From Comamonas sp. lk (GTDB lineage: Bacteria > Pseudomonadota > Gammaproteobacteria > Burkholderiales > Burkholderiaceae_C), in NCBI GenBank assembly GCA_945898105.1, contig CAMDHL010000136.1, positions 1 through 6,337 of the forward strand: a DNA stretch of 6,337 nucleotides. Reading direction: 5' to 3'. How positions within the stretch are numbered: position 1 is the stretch's first letter; each line of letters begins with the position of its first letter. The translations under genes and the position numbers were made by a program. Shown piece after piece: positions 1 through 5,470 of the stretch. The notes under the pieces were generated by a model. That model searched no databases and was not told the origin of the DNA. It saw only the letters and a list, made by a program, of their open reading frames with translations.

Positions 1-7
1 CACTTGC

Positions 8-36
8 TTGACGATAACTAAATTTGGGCCTATATT
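8..36 (+). promoter_or_regulatory. Sigma70 promoter of the toxin-antitoxin operon
   Basis: A -35 hexamer TTGACG (8-13) and a -10 hexamer TATATT (31-36) are separated by exactly 17 bp. Each matches the sigma70 consensus at 5 of 6 positions. Transcription would begin near position 43, leaving a leader of about 20 nt that contains the AAAGGG ribosome-binding site (52-57) six bases before the antitoxin ATG. Antitoxins of this family usually repress their own promoter, but I see no convincing inverted repeat over this one. The start site itself is inferred. Confidence 0.72.
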
Positions 37-63
37 CAGTCGAATTAAAGCAAAGGGTTTGCA

Positions 64-342
64 ATGCCATCCGTTACCAACATCAAGTCCATCTCTTATC
101 TTAAGAGCCACGCTGCTCAGATTGCCGACGACCTGGGAATGAATGGCAATCCGTTTTTCATCACCCAAAACGGCGAGGCCAGCATGGTGGTTGAAGGCCT
201 AAAGCAGTATCAGGAAAAGGAATCTCTGATTGCAGCCCTGAAAATCATGGCATTGGGTGAAAAAGACCGTCTGCAAGGCAAAGGCATCTCTGCGGCTGAC
301 TCGCGGGCCCAGTTGCTGGCTGCCCGCCAAAGTCGCAAATAA
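64..342 (+). CDS. Phd/YefM-family type II antitoxin
   Basis: This 92-residue protein is the likely antitoxin of a two-gene toxin-antitoxin operon. It should bind and neutralise the toxin encoded immediately downstream and, as is usual for the family, bind its own promoter through the N-terminal half. The N-terminal fold signature is visible: a short strand followed by a helix (about residues 8-25), then the characteristic segment ITQNGEASMVVEG (residues 33-45), which matches the 'T.nG.p.avl' core of Phd/YefM proteins. The C-terminal half is helical, charged and Lys/Arg/Gln-rich, as expected for the toxin-binding tail. The ATG at 64 is preceded by AAAGGG at good spacing and lies just after a strong promoter. 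The stop codon overlaps the toxin start (TAATG). The length is typical of the family. Family assignment is by motif only, and the exact subfamily is not resolved. Confidence 0.83.
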   Translation: MPSVTNIKSISYLKSHAAQIADDLGMNGNPFFITQNGEASMVVEGLKQYQEKESLIAALKIMALGEKDRLQGKGISAADSRAQLLAARQSRK

Positions 343-662
343 TGGCTCTCTTCATTCTTCCAGATGCACAGGAAGACTTACTCTGGTTGCAAGAGTACAT
401 GCTTAACAAGTGGAGCGAGGCTGACTGGCTCAAGGCCGAGGAAGCGATCTTTGAAAAGCTGGCACTGGTTGATACGGGATTTCTAAACGGTGCGCCGGTC
501 CAGGAACTTGCATCGGTTGGCATCTTTGAATACCAAAATGTCTTTACCTCACACCACAAGTTGGTATACCGCCGCATTAATGCAGACGTTTATGTCTACG
601 CTATTGCAGCGCACAGGCAGGATTTCCCGACGCTGTTGATGAAGCGCTTATTGAAAATCTAA
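342..662 (+). CDS. RelE/ParE-family type II toxin
   Basis: This 106-residue protein is the probable toxin partner of the upstream Phd/YefM-like antitoxin. The architecture fits the RelE/ParE fold. An early segment, ILPDAQEDLLWLQEYMLNKW (residues 5-24), corresponds to the 'A..DL..i..Y' first helix. A helix then ends in EKLALVDTGFLNGAPVQEL (about residues 38-56). Late beta strands follow, seen in YQNVFTSHHKLVYRRINADVYVYAIAAHRQDF (about residues 64-95), where the conserved basic and hydrophobic strand pattern (KLVYRR, VYVYAIAAHRQD) is clear. Its ATG shares one base with the antitoxin stop, so the two are translationally coupled. ParE-type members act on DNA gyrase and RelE-type members on ribosome-bound mRNA. 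The sequence alone does not settle which target applies. The gene looks intact and converges on the ABC ATPase gene. Confidence 0.82.
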   Translation: MALFILPDAQEDLLWLQEYMLNKWSEADWLKAEEAIFEKLALVDTGFLNGAPVQELASVGIFEYQNVFTSHHKLVYRRINADVYVYAIAAHRQDFPTLLMKRLLKI

Positions 663-705
663 TCGACCGTCAGAGCCTGAGACATTGTCAACGTTGCACT
701 ACCCG

Positions 706-739
706 AAAAAGTCAGGCGTCTTGGCAGGTCGGACAGCCT
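706..739 (-). terminator. Candidate intrinsic terminator of the leftward operon
   Basis: Read on the minus strand just after the LivF-type stop codon, AGGCTGTC (739-732) can pair with GACGCCT (720-714). This gives a seven-pair stem with one bulged T and an 11-nt loop. Three bases later comes a run of five T (710-706). The arrangement resembles a rho-independent terminator placed about 11 bp after the last gene of the operon. The bulge and the short T tract make it a modest candidate. It lies between two convergent genes, so it would separate the toxin-antitoxin operon from the purine operon. Confidence 0.45.
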
Positions 740-749
740 AATTGCCGTC

Positions 750-1466
750 TCAAATCGCCAAATACTGCTGACGCAACTCGCTGTTTTCGATCACATCCTT
801 GGCGGTGCCATCGAACACGATTTCACCCATGTCCAGAATCAGCGCGCGGTCGGAAAGGTGCAAGGCCGCAATCGCGTTTTGTTCCACGATGATGGTCGTA
901 AACCCTTGTGATTTGATTTCTTGCAGAATTTTTTCGATCTCGCGCACGATCACCGGCGCAAGGCCTTCGTAGGGCTCGTCCAGCAGCAGAAGTTTGACAT
1001 CACGCGCAAGCGCACGGGCCACCGCCAGCATTTGCTGCTCACCACCAGACATGGTCACAGCTTCTTGCTTGCGCCGCTCGGCCAGGCGCGGGAAGTGATC
1101 ATAAATGCGCTCAATGGACCAGCCGATCGGCTTTTCAATCTGGGCCAGTTGCAGGTTTTCTTCCACCGTTAGGCTGGGGATGATGCGCCGGTCTTCAGGC
1201 ACCAGGCCCACGCCCAAGCGCGAAGCTTGGTAGGCGCTCATGGTGTGCAGTGGTTCGCCGTCTAGCCAAATTTCGCCTTGTTGGAGCTTGGGGGCGTCCA
1301 GACGGGCAATCGAGCGCAGTGTGGAGGTTTTGCCCGCGCCGTTGCGTCCGAGCAAGGCGACGATCTCACCCTTTTGGATTTGAAAACCCACGCCTTGCAC
1401 GATATAGCTTTCGCCATAGTAAGAGTGCATATTGCTGCACGAGAAATAAGCGTTGGGTGCGGTCAC
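750..1466 (-). CDS. LivF-type ABC transporter ATP-binding protein
   Basis: This is a 238-residue cytoplasmic ABC ATPase of the branched-chain amino acid (HAAT/Liv) type, which energises an inner-membrane importer. All nucleotide-binding elements are present: Walker A GRNGAGKTS (residues 40-48), signature SGGEQ (140-144), Walker B LLLLDEP (159-165) and the VEQN switch segment with Gln in place of the usual His, which is normal for LivF. The length is typical. The start is a GTG overlapping the preceding gene's TGA (GTGA) and is preceded by a full AGGAGGAG Shine-Dalgarno. In this operon, behind xdhC and puuD, the substrate is more likely a purine, urate or a related compound than leucine, but that is inference from context. 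Its partner ATPase is truncated and no permease gene is adjacent, so it may be an orphan subunit. Confidence 0.9.
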   Translation of the reverse strand: MTAPNAYFSCSNMHSYYGESYIVQGVGFQIQKGEIVALLGRNGAGKTSTLRSIARLDAPKLQQGEIWLDGEPLHTMSAYQASRLGVGLVPEDRRIIPSLTVEENLQLAQIEKPIGWSIERIYDHFPRLAERRKQEAVTMSGGEQQMLAVARALARDVKLLLLDEPYEGLAPVIVREIEKILQEIKSQGFTTIIVEQNAIAALHLSDRALILDMGEIVFDGTAKDVIENSELRQQYLAI

Positions 1467-2041
1467 AGATGCGCTCCTCCTAGGTAGGCTTCCTGCACGC
1501 GCGGGTCATTTTTGATGGCGTCGGGTGCGCCTTCGACAATGATGGCGCCTTGTGCCATCACGCTGATTTTTTCGGCCAGCGAGAAGACCACGTGCATATC
1601 GTGTTCGATGATGATTTTGGTGACTTTGCCATCGCCCAGGCGTTGCAGAAGGTCGATGGTGCTATTGGTGTCAGCGCGCGACATACCTGCGGTGGGCTCA
1701 TCCAACAGCAGCAGCTTGGGTTCCTGGGATAGGCACATAGCCAGTTCCAGGCGGCGCTTGTCGCCCCGCGACAGGCTGTTGGCGACCATATCGCGCTTGG
1801 CATAGAGGCCCACGTCTTCGAGCATGTGTTTAGCGACCTCATGCACATGGGCTTGTTCAGCGGCACGTGACCAGCCATTCAGCCGAAATTCACCATCGCG
1901 GTGCGAGAAAGCCGGAATCAGTACGTTATCCAAAAGACTTAATTCACCAAAAATTTCGGGCGTTTGGAATACGCGCACCACGCCGGCTTGGTTGATCTGA
2001 TGCGGTTGCAAGCCGACCAGCCTGACGATTTGCTGACGCGG
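1463..2041 (-). pseudogene. LivG-type ABC ATPase lacking its N-terminus (Walker A lost)
   Basis: Similarity to LivG-type ABC ATPases begins abruptly around RQQIVRLVGLQPHQINQAG and continues intact to the C-terminus. It includes the Q-loop segment VVRVFQTPEIF, an ABC signature variant LSRGDKRRLELAMCL, Walker B LLLLDEPTAGM and the H-loop IIIEHDMHVV. A normal LivG has roughly 65-80 further residues before this point, carrying the first beta strands and the Walker A P-loop, and these are absent. The reading frame stays open to an ATG at 2119 inside the end of puuD, but those extra codons (about 27 residues) show no ABC similarity. Only about 50 bp separate the homology from the puuD stop, so the missing part is not hidden in another frame. 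Without a P-loop the product should not hydrolyse ATP. The most likely cause is a deletion. Translation from an internal start, or a retained non-ATPase role, cannot be excluded. Confidence 0.8.
1474..1481 (-). promoter_or_regulatory. Strong Shine-Dalgarno for the LivF-type gene
   Basis: On the minus strand AGGAGGAG lies seven bases before the GTG at 1466. It is embedded in the last codons of the LivG-type fragment (encoding LGGA). It supports the GTG start and shows that the downstream ATPase can be translated on its own even though the preceding gene is broken. Confidence 0.75.
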
Positions 2042-2093
2042 GTAAATTCCCCATATTTTCAAAGGGGTTTCGAACCTACGCGGGCCTGACGCC

Positions 2094-3380
2094 TTATTGC
2101 ACCAGAGCGCCGCCTTCAAACCATTTTTTAATCAGCGCGCGCTCTTCTTCGGTAATTTGCGTGGCGTTATTCATGGGCATGGCGCGCAAGACCACAGATT
2201 GTTGGTACACCGCTTGCGCATTTTGGGCCAGCAGCGTCGCCGAATCCAAGCGGATATTCTTCATTTGCATGGCCTGGCCGTGGCAGCCGTAGCAGCGATT
2301 GGCAATGACCGGTTGAATTTGCGCGTAGCCGATGGCGGCGGTGGCCTTAGTGGCATCCACAGTCAAGCCTGAACCCGAAGCCGCTCGCGCTGCCGGTTCC
2401 GGTACAGCGTCAGTCGCACCGCTGGTATTGGCCCCCATGTTGTCCGCAGCGCGCGGCGGTGCCATCGCTGCAATCAGCAGGCTGATAAGTAGCACACCCG
2501 CTGCCGCATAGCGCCAAGGGTGCCGGTTGCGTCCCAGCTTGTAGCCATGGCGGAGCACAAAAAACTGGCGGATGGCCGCGCCCGCCGCCATCATCCCGAT
2601 CAGTACCAGCCAGTTTTGCGGATGGCTGTAGGTAAAGCTGTAATGCGTGCTGAGCATGGCAAACAGCACCGGCAGGGTGAAATAGGTGTTGTGCACGCTG
2701 CGCTGTTTACCCCGCATTCCGTGCACCGGGTCCACTGGTTGGTCGGCGCGGATGCTTTCGATAACTTTGCGCTGACCGGGGATGATCCAGAAAAATACAT
2801 TCGCGCTCATGCTGGTTGCGAGCATTGCGCCCAGCAGCAAAAAGGCTGCGCGTCCGGCAAACCAGTGGCAGGCCAGCCAAGCCGCCGCGCAGACCAGCAG
2901 CGCGACCAAAGCGCCGACAATGCGGTCGCCGCCGGGTCGCTGGCCCCACACGCGGCAAATCGCGTCATAAGCCAGCCAAAAAACCACCAAAAAAGCCAAG
3001 GCGGCGGCCACGGCGGCGGCGGGCGACCAGTCCATTCGTGATTTATCGATCAGGTAACTATCCGCGTTCCACAGGTAGGAAATCGTGAACAGTGCAAAGC
3101 CGGTCAGCCAGGTGCTGTAGCTCTCCCAATAAAACCAATGTAAATGCGCCGGTAGCTCGGGCGGGCGTACCGCAAACTTCACCGGGTGGTAGAAACCGCC
3201 GCCATGAACTGCCCAGAGTTCGCCGCTGACGCCCTGGCGTTTGAGGTCCTCGTCTTGAGGGGGTGTCAAGCTGCTGTCTAAAAAGACAAAATAAAACGAA
3301 GCGCCTATCCAGGCCACTGCAGTTACCACGTGCGCCCAGCGCAGTAGTAGATTGGCCCATTCGAGCAGATAGGTTTCCAT
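2094..3380 (-). CDS. puuD: PuuD, membrane cytochrome-c-linked urate oxidase
   Basis: This enzyme oxidises urate to 5-hydroxyisourate in the inner membrane. It passes electrons to a C-terminal cytochrome c domain rather than making hydrogen peroxide as soluble uricase does. The 428-residue protein shows about eight hydrophobic segments (near residues 11-34, 88-105, 121-141, 154-174, 178-200, 232-245, 257-276 and 290-308). N-terminal family features include RWAHVVTAVAWIGASFYFVFL and HGGGFYHPVKF. An Ala/Gly/Pro-rich linker (about 309-345) leads to a cytochrome c domain with one haem site, CYGCH (363-367), and a likely axial Met in RAMPMNN (401 or 403). The domain order and length match the Urate_ox_N plus cytochrome c family. 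The gene follows xdhC by 52 bp on the same strand. The ATG at 3380 fits the family N-terminus, although its Shine-Dalgarno is weak. Confidence 0.95.
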   Translation of the reverse strand: METYLLEWANLLLRWAHVVTAVAWIGASFYFVFLDSSLTPPQDEDLKRQGVSGELWAVHGGGFYHPVKFAVRPPELPAHLHWFYWESYSTWLTGFALFTISYLWNADSYLIDKSRMDWSPAAAVAAALAFLVVFWLAYDAICRVWGQRPGGDRIVGALVALLVCAAAWLACHWFAGRAAFLLLGAMLATSMSANVFFWIIPGQRKVIESIRADQPVDPVHGMRGKQRSVHNTYFTLPVLFAMLSTHYSFTYSHPQNWLVLIGMMAAGAAIRQFFVLRHGYKLGRNRHPWRYAAAGVLLISLLIAAMAPPRAADNMGANTSGATDAVPEPAARAASGSGLTVDATKATAAIGYAQIQPVIANRCYGCHGQAMQMKNIRLDSATLLAQNAQAVYQQSVVLRAMPMNNATQITEEERALIKKWFEGGALVQ

Positions 3381-3402
3381 GGATGGGGTGCTTTCTGGTG
3401 GT

Positions 3403-3429
3403 GCGCGAAATTGTAGGTAGCCTTCGCGC
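3403..3429 (-). other. Intercistronic stem-loop between xdhC and puuD
   Basis: GCGCGAA (3403-3409) and TTCGCGC (3423-3429) form a perfect 7-bp stem with a 13-nt loop. It fills much of the 52-bp gap between the xdhC stop and the puuD start. No T run follows on the minus strand, so it does not look like an intrinsic terminator. An mRNA processing or stability element, or a translational control hairpin, is possible. The function is unknown. Confidence 0.4.
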
Positions 3430-3432
3430 TGC

Positions 3433-4248
3433 TCAGGCTGGGCGCCAGTCTGGAAGGGCTATTAGCTGCGCTGCGACCGAAACCGCAATGACTTCAGGCC
3501 GTTTATCGCGCAGACCGGGTAGCCCGATAGGGCTGGTGATGTGGCTCAGTTCGGCGGCCGCAAAACCGCGCGCCTCCAGCCGCTGGCGGAAAGTGGCCCA
3601 CTTGGTTTTGCTGCCAATCAGACCGATAAAGGGCAGGTCGGCGTGCGTGCGCTGGCGCAGCAGGCAGGCGGCCACAATGTCCAGGTCCTCGGCGTGACTG
3701 AAGCTCATGATCAGGACGCGCGAACCCGGCGTCAGGTCGGTCACCGCGTTCTGCACTGGCTGAGAATGTTCGCATCTCACATTGGCCGCCACGGTATCAG
3801 GGAAGGGCGCATCGCGGCTGTCGATCCAGTGCACATCCAGCGGCAAATTGGCAAACACCTGCACCAGCGCATGGCCCACATGGCCGCCGCCAAACAAGGC
3901 CACTGCTTGGTGGCCGGACTGCATCTGCTGGCGCAGCCGCGCAATGTCGGTCGCGCTGACGGCCTCAAAGACTAGGCTGACGCGGCCACCGCAGCATTGG
4001 CCCAAGCTAGGGCCCAGCGCGTAGCTTTGTTCGCGCGCCAAAGTGGGCTCTGCGCGCAGTGCTTGGGCGTGTGCGATGGCGTCTTGCTCAAGGCGCCCGC
4101 CGCCTATCGTGCCTAAGGTACTATCCGAAAAAACTGCCATCCAGGCACCGGTTTCGCGCGGCACTGAGCCACGTGTATCCCGTACCTGCACCCAAATGGC
4201 ATCCGCGTCCTGAAGCCGGTGTAGAAAACGGTTAATCAGGCTTTGCAT
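3433..4248 (-). CDS. xdhC: XdhC, xanthine dehydrogenase molybdenum-cofactor chaperone
   Basis: This 271-residue cytoplasmic accessory protein binds molybdenum cofactor, promotes its sulfuration and delivers it to xanthine dehydrogenase. It is not part of the final enzyme. Family motifs occur in order: VQVRDTRGSVPRETGAWM (residues 20-37), GTIGGGRLEQDAI (46-58), LGPSLGQCCGGRV (78-90) with the paired cysteines 85-86, a Rossmann-like ALFGGGHVGHALV (117-129), IGLIGSKTKWATFRQRL (208-224) and SPIGLPGLRDKRPEVIAVSVAAQL (239-262). The frame stays open upstream to 4689, but that part is the antisense of the divergent lipoprotein gene, and XdhC similarity starts at the ATG at 4248. No clear Shine-Dalgarno precedes this ATG. 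It is the first gene of the leftward operon xdhC-puuD-ABC. The xanthine dehydrogenase structural genes are not in the window. Confidence 0.94.
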   Translation of the reverse strand: MQSLINRFLHRLQDADAIWVQVRDTRGSVPRETGAWMAVFSDSTLGTIGGGRLEQDAIAHAQALRAEPTLAREQSYALGPSLGQCCGGRVSLVFEAVSATDIARLRQQMQSGHQAVALFGGGHVGHALVQVFANLPLDVHWIDSRDAPFPDTVAANVRCEHSQPVQNAVTDLTPGSRVLIMSFSHAEDLDIVAACLLRQRTHADLPFIGLIGSKTKWATFRQRLEARGFAAAELSHITSPIGLPGLRDKRPEVIAVSVAAQLIALPDWRPA

Positions 4249-4264
4249 AGGGGAGATTTGTTTG

Positions 4265-4286
4265 CTGCGTACCGCGCAGGAAAGGA
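4265..4286 (+). promoter_or_regulatory. Short inverted repeat and ribosome-binding site in the xdhC/lipoprotein spacer
   Basis: CTGCG (4265-4269) and CGCAG (4275-4279) form a 5-bp inverted repeat around a 5-nt loop. It runs into AGGAAAGGA (4278-4286), the purine-rich ribosome-binding site for the ATG at 4292. This decides the lipoprotein start in favour of 4292 over an upstream TTG at 4262. The repeat is short and could be chance. It sits in a 43-bp divergent spacer too small for two complete promoters. Confidence 0.4.
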
Positions 4287-4291
4287 ACCGT

Positions 4292-4996
4292 ATGAGCCAG
4301 GGTGGGTCTGCTTTGCGTACGTTCAGTAGGTACACCTGCTGCGGCCTTGTGTTGGCCTTGGCTACCCTGATTTCCGGTTGTGCCGGCTTGCATTTGCCTG
4401 TTACGCATGCGCCCCCGGTCGAGGTCAAGACTTCGGCTCCTGATCCCATAAGTCCTGCGCCCACCGTCCAAGTGGTTAAACCCGTCGAGGTCCACACGAC
4501 GGTTCCAACGCCCGTAGAGCCTGCGCCAACTACAGTCCAAGCGACTAAACCCATTGAGCCTGTGCCCGTAGTGCCCGCCCCTGCGAAGGAACCCGAGCCG
4601 CTTGTGGCCCTGCTGTCTCCATCCGCAGCACCAGCGCAAGGACCGCATGCGCCAGGCTCGCAGGCCTTGAGCGCGCGTGAGTACCGCAAAGACGCCGCGG
4701 GCCATTTGTATAAAAGATACTCGGATCGTATTTACAAAGGCACCTTGCCCGCGATGTTGCGCGCCGTGGCGGTAGTCGAGGTAGATATAAATCAGCAAGG
4801 GGCGGTTACGGGTTTTCGCTGGATGCGCGCGCCGCGGCACGTGCCGACGATCATGACGGAGATTGAGGGCATGGTCTATGCCTCGTCGCCTTTCCCTGTG
4901 CCGGATCGGATGGGGCCGGTGACCTACACCGAGACCTGGTTGTGGGACAAGAGCGGGCGTTTTCAATTACACACCCTTACACAAGGGCAAAAATAG
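4292..4996 (+). CDS. Proline-rich lipoprotein with TonB-C-like C-terminal domain
   Basis: I do not recognise a named gene here. The 234-residue product begins with a lipoprotein signal: basic residues, the hydrophobic stretch CCGLVLALATLISG, then a lipobox LISGC with Cys30 as the lipidation site. The +2 residue is Ala, so outer-membrane sorting is expected in a Gram-negative cell. A Pro/Val/Thr-rich linker (about residues 41-115) contains a tandem repeat. The C-terminal domain (about 130-234) has an alternating pattern with VAVVEVDINQQGAVTGFRWMRAP and a late PFPVP turn, reminiscent of the TonB C-terminal fold (a strand ending in 'G.V', then a helix, then 'fP.P'). This suggests a periplasmic peptidoglycan- or protein-contacting module, but that is inference. 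The gene lies between xdhC (divergent) and uraH (convergent), so it is transcribed alone. A role in purine use is not shown by sequence. Confidence 0.8.
   Translation: MSQGGSALRTFSRYTCCGLVLALATLISGCAGLHLPVTHAPPVEVKTSAPDPISPAPTVQVVKPVEVHTTVPTPVEPAPTTVQATKPIEPVPVVPAPAKEPEPLVALLSPSAAPAQGPHAPGSQALSAREYRKDAAGHLYKRYSDRIYKGTLPAMLRAVAVVEVDINQQGAVTGFRWMRAPRHVPTIMTEIEGMVYASSPFPVPDRMGPVTYTETWLWDKSGRFQLHTLTQGQK
4415..4549 (+). repeat. Imperfect tandem repeat in the lipoprotein linker
   Basis: Two adjacent units encode similar 22- and 23-residue stretches: PVEVKTSAPDP-ISPAPTVQVVK (residues 42-63) and PVEVHTTVPTP-VEPAPTTVQATK (residues 64-86). A partial third, PIEPVPVVPAP, begins at 4550. The DNA copies share blocks such as GTCGAGGTC, CCTGCGCC and GTCCAAG, so this looks like an old in-frame duplication that lengthened a rigid periplasmic linker. 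Confidence 0.7.
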
Positions 4997-5018
4997 CCTG
5001 TAGGCAAGGCGGAAGTGC

Positions 5019-5042
5019 CCACCTACGAGCCCCGGTAGGTGG
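5019..5042. other. Stem-loop at the convergent 3' ends of the lipoprotein gene and uraH
   Basis: CCACCTAC (5019-5026) and GTAGGTGG (5035-5042) form a perfect 8-bp stem with an 8-nt loop. The stem covers the last codons and stop of uraH and begins 23 bp after the lipoprotein stop. Neither side has a T run, so it is not a classic intrinsic terminator. It may protect 3' ends or block read-through between convergent genes. Confidence 0.4.
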
Positions 5043-5376
5043 AGTAGCTCCAGGGGCTGACCAGCAGCGGCACATGGTAGTGGGCGCTGGCATCGGCGAT
5101 GCCAAAGTCGATGCCCACCTGGTCTAAAAATGGCGGCTCGGGCAAGTCCGCGCCGCGTGCGCGAAAGTAATCAGCCACTGCAAACTCCAGCCGGTAGCAC
5201 CCCGTGCGCAGCGCGGCGTGTTCGTACAACAGACCATCGGGGTTGCGACCATCGCTATTGAGCACCAGTTCTTTGACCAGTGTGCGCTGTGCTCCCTGCA
5301 CGCTGTACAAGCGCACCGCCATACCCGCCGCCGGGGTGCCGTGCATGGTGTCCAAAACGTGGGTGCTTAGGCCCAT
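5023..5376 (-). CDS. uraH: 5-hydroxyisourate hydrolase (transthyretin-like)
   Basis: This enzyme hydrolyses 5-hydroxyisourate, the PuuD product, to 2-oxo-4-hydroxy-4-carboxy-5-ureidoimidazoline (OHCU). The 117-residue length is standard. Diagnostic features are all present: the N-terminal [14 protein letters not shown] (His6), the SDGRNPDG segment (Arg44), the [19 protein letters not shown] tail (His99/His101), and the C-terminal Tyr-Arg-Gly-Ser tetrapeptide that separates HIU hydrolases from true transthyretins. There is no signal peptide, so it is expected in the cytoplasm. The ATG at 5376 begins at the conserved family N-terminus and has GAGGGG (5390-5385, minus strand) eight bases upstream. 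It diverges from puuE across 94 bp, and a shared palindrome there suggests common control. The following decarboxylase gene, uraD, is not in the window. Confidence 0.95.
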   Translation of the reverse strand: MGLSTHVLDTMHGTPAAGMAVRLYSVQGAQRTLVKELVLNSDGRNPDGLLYEHAALRTGCYRLEFAVADYFRARGADLPEPPFLDQVGIDFGIADASAHYHVPLLVSPWSYSTYRGS

Positions 5377-5418
5377 AGTCGATTCCCCTCAAATAGGGCG
5401 AAAGTGTAATCATTGCTT

Positions 5419-5438
5419 GCTAGGTGATATGCCCTAGC
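5419..5438. promoter_or_regulatory. Palindrome between uraH and puuE, candidate operator
   Basis: GCTAGG (5419-5424) and CCTAGC (5433-5438) flank an 8-bp centre containing ATAT. This makes a 20-bp palindrome with 16 of 20 symmetric positions. It lies 32 bp before the puuE ATG and 42 bp before the uraH ATG in their divergent spacer. CTAG is a rare tetranucleotide in most proteobacteria, and two copies in symmetric positions argue for selection. It fits a dimeric repressor or activator site for purine genes. The regulator is not in the window and is unknown. Confidence 0.55.
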
Positions 5439-5470
5439 TGTGCCCCTGCTTTACCGCTACCAGCGCCCGC

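Noticed and set aside
675..717. GCCTGA/TCAGGC inverted repeat after the toxin gene as a plus-strand terminator
   Set aside because: The loop is 31 nt and no T run follows on the plus strand. The minus-strand hairpin at 706-739 uses overlapping bases and is better.
2062..2080. T-arm-like GGTTCGAA motif suggesting a tRNA remnant or attachment site
   Set aside because: The flanking bases do not form a five-pair T stem on either strand, and no acceptor, anticodon or D arm is nearby.
2042..2119. The N-terminal 27 codons of the open LivG frame as genuine protein start
   Set aside because: They overlap the end of puuD and junction sequence, show no ABC-like strand or P-loop, and have no Shine-Dalgarno support.
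4249..4689. N-terminal extension of the xdhC frame by about 147 codons
   Set aside because: The extension is antisense to the lipoprotein gene and reads as low-complexity Gly/Thr/Ser sequence mirroring its Pro/Val/Thr linker. XdhC similarity starts only at the ATG at 4248.
4232..4966. Long minus-strand open frame opposite the lipoprotein gene
   Set aside because: Its Arg/His/Gly-rich composition has no family features. The plus-strand frame has a signal peptide, lipobox and domain pattern.
5377..5470. Sigma70 promoters for uraH and puuE within the spacer
   Set aside because: Possible -10 boxes such as TGATAT (plus) and TACACT (minus) lack a matching -35 at normal spacing, so no specific promoter is called.
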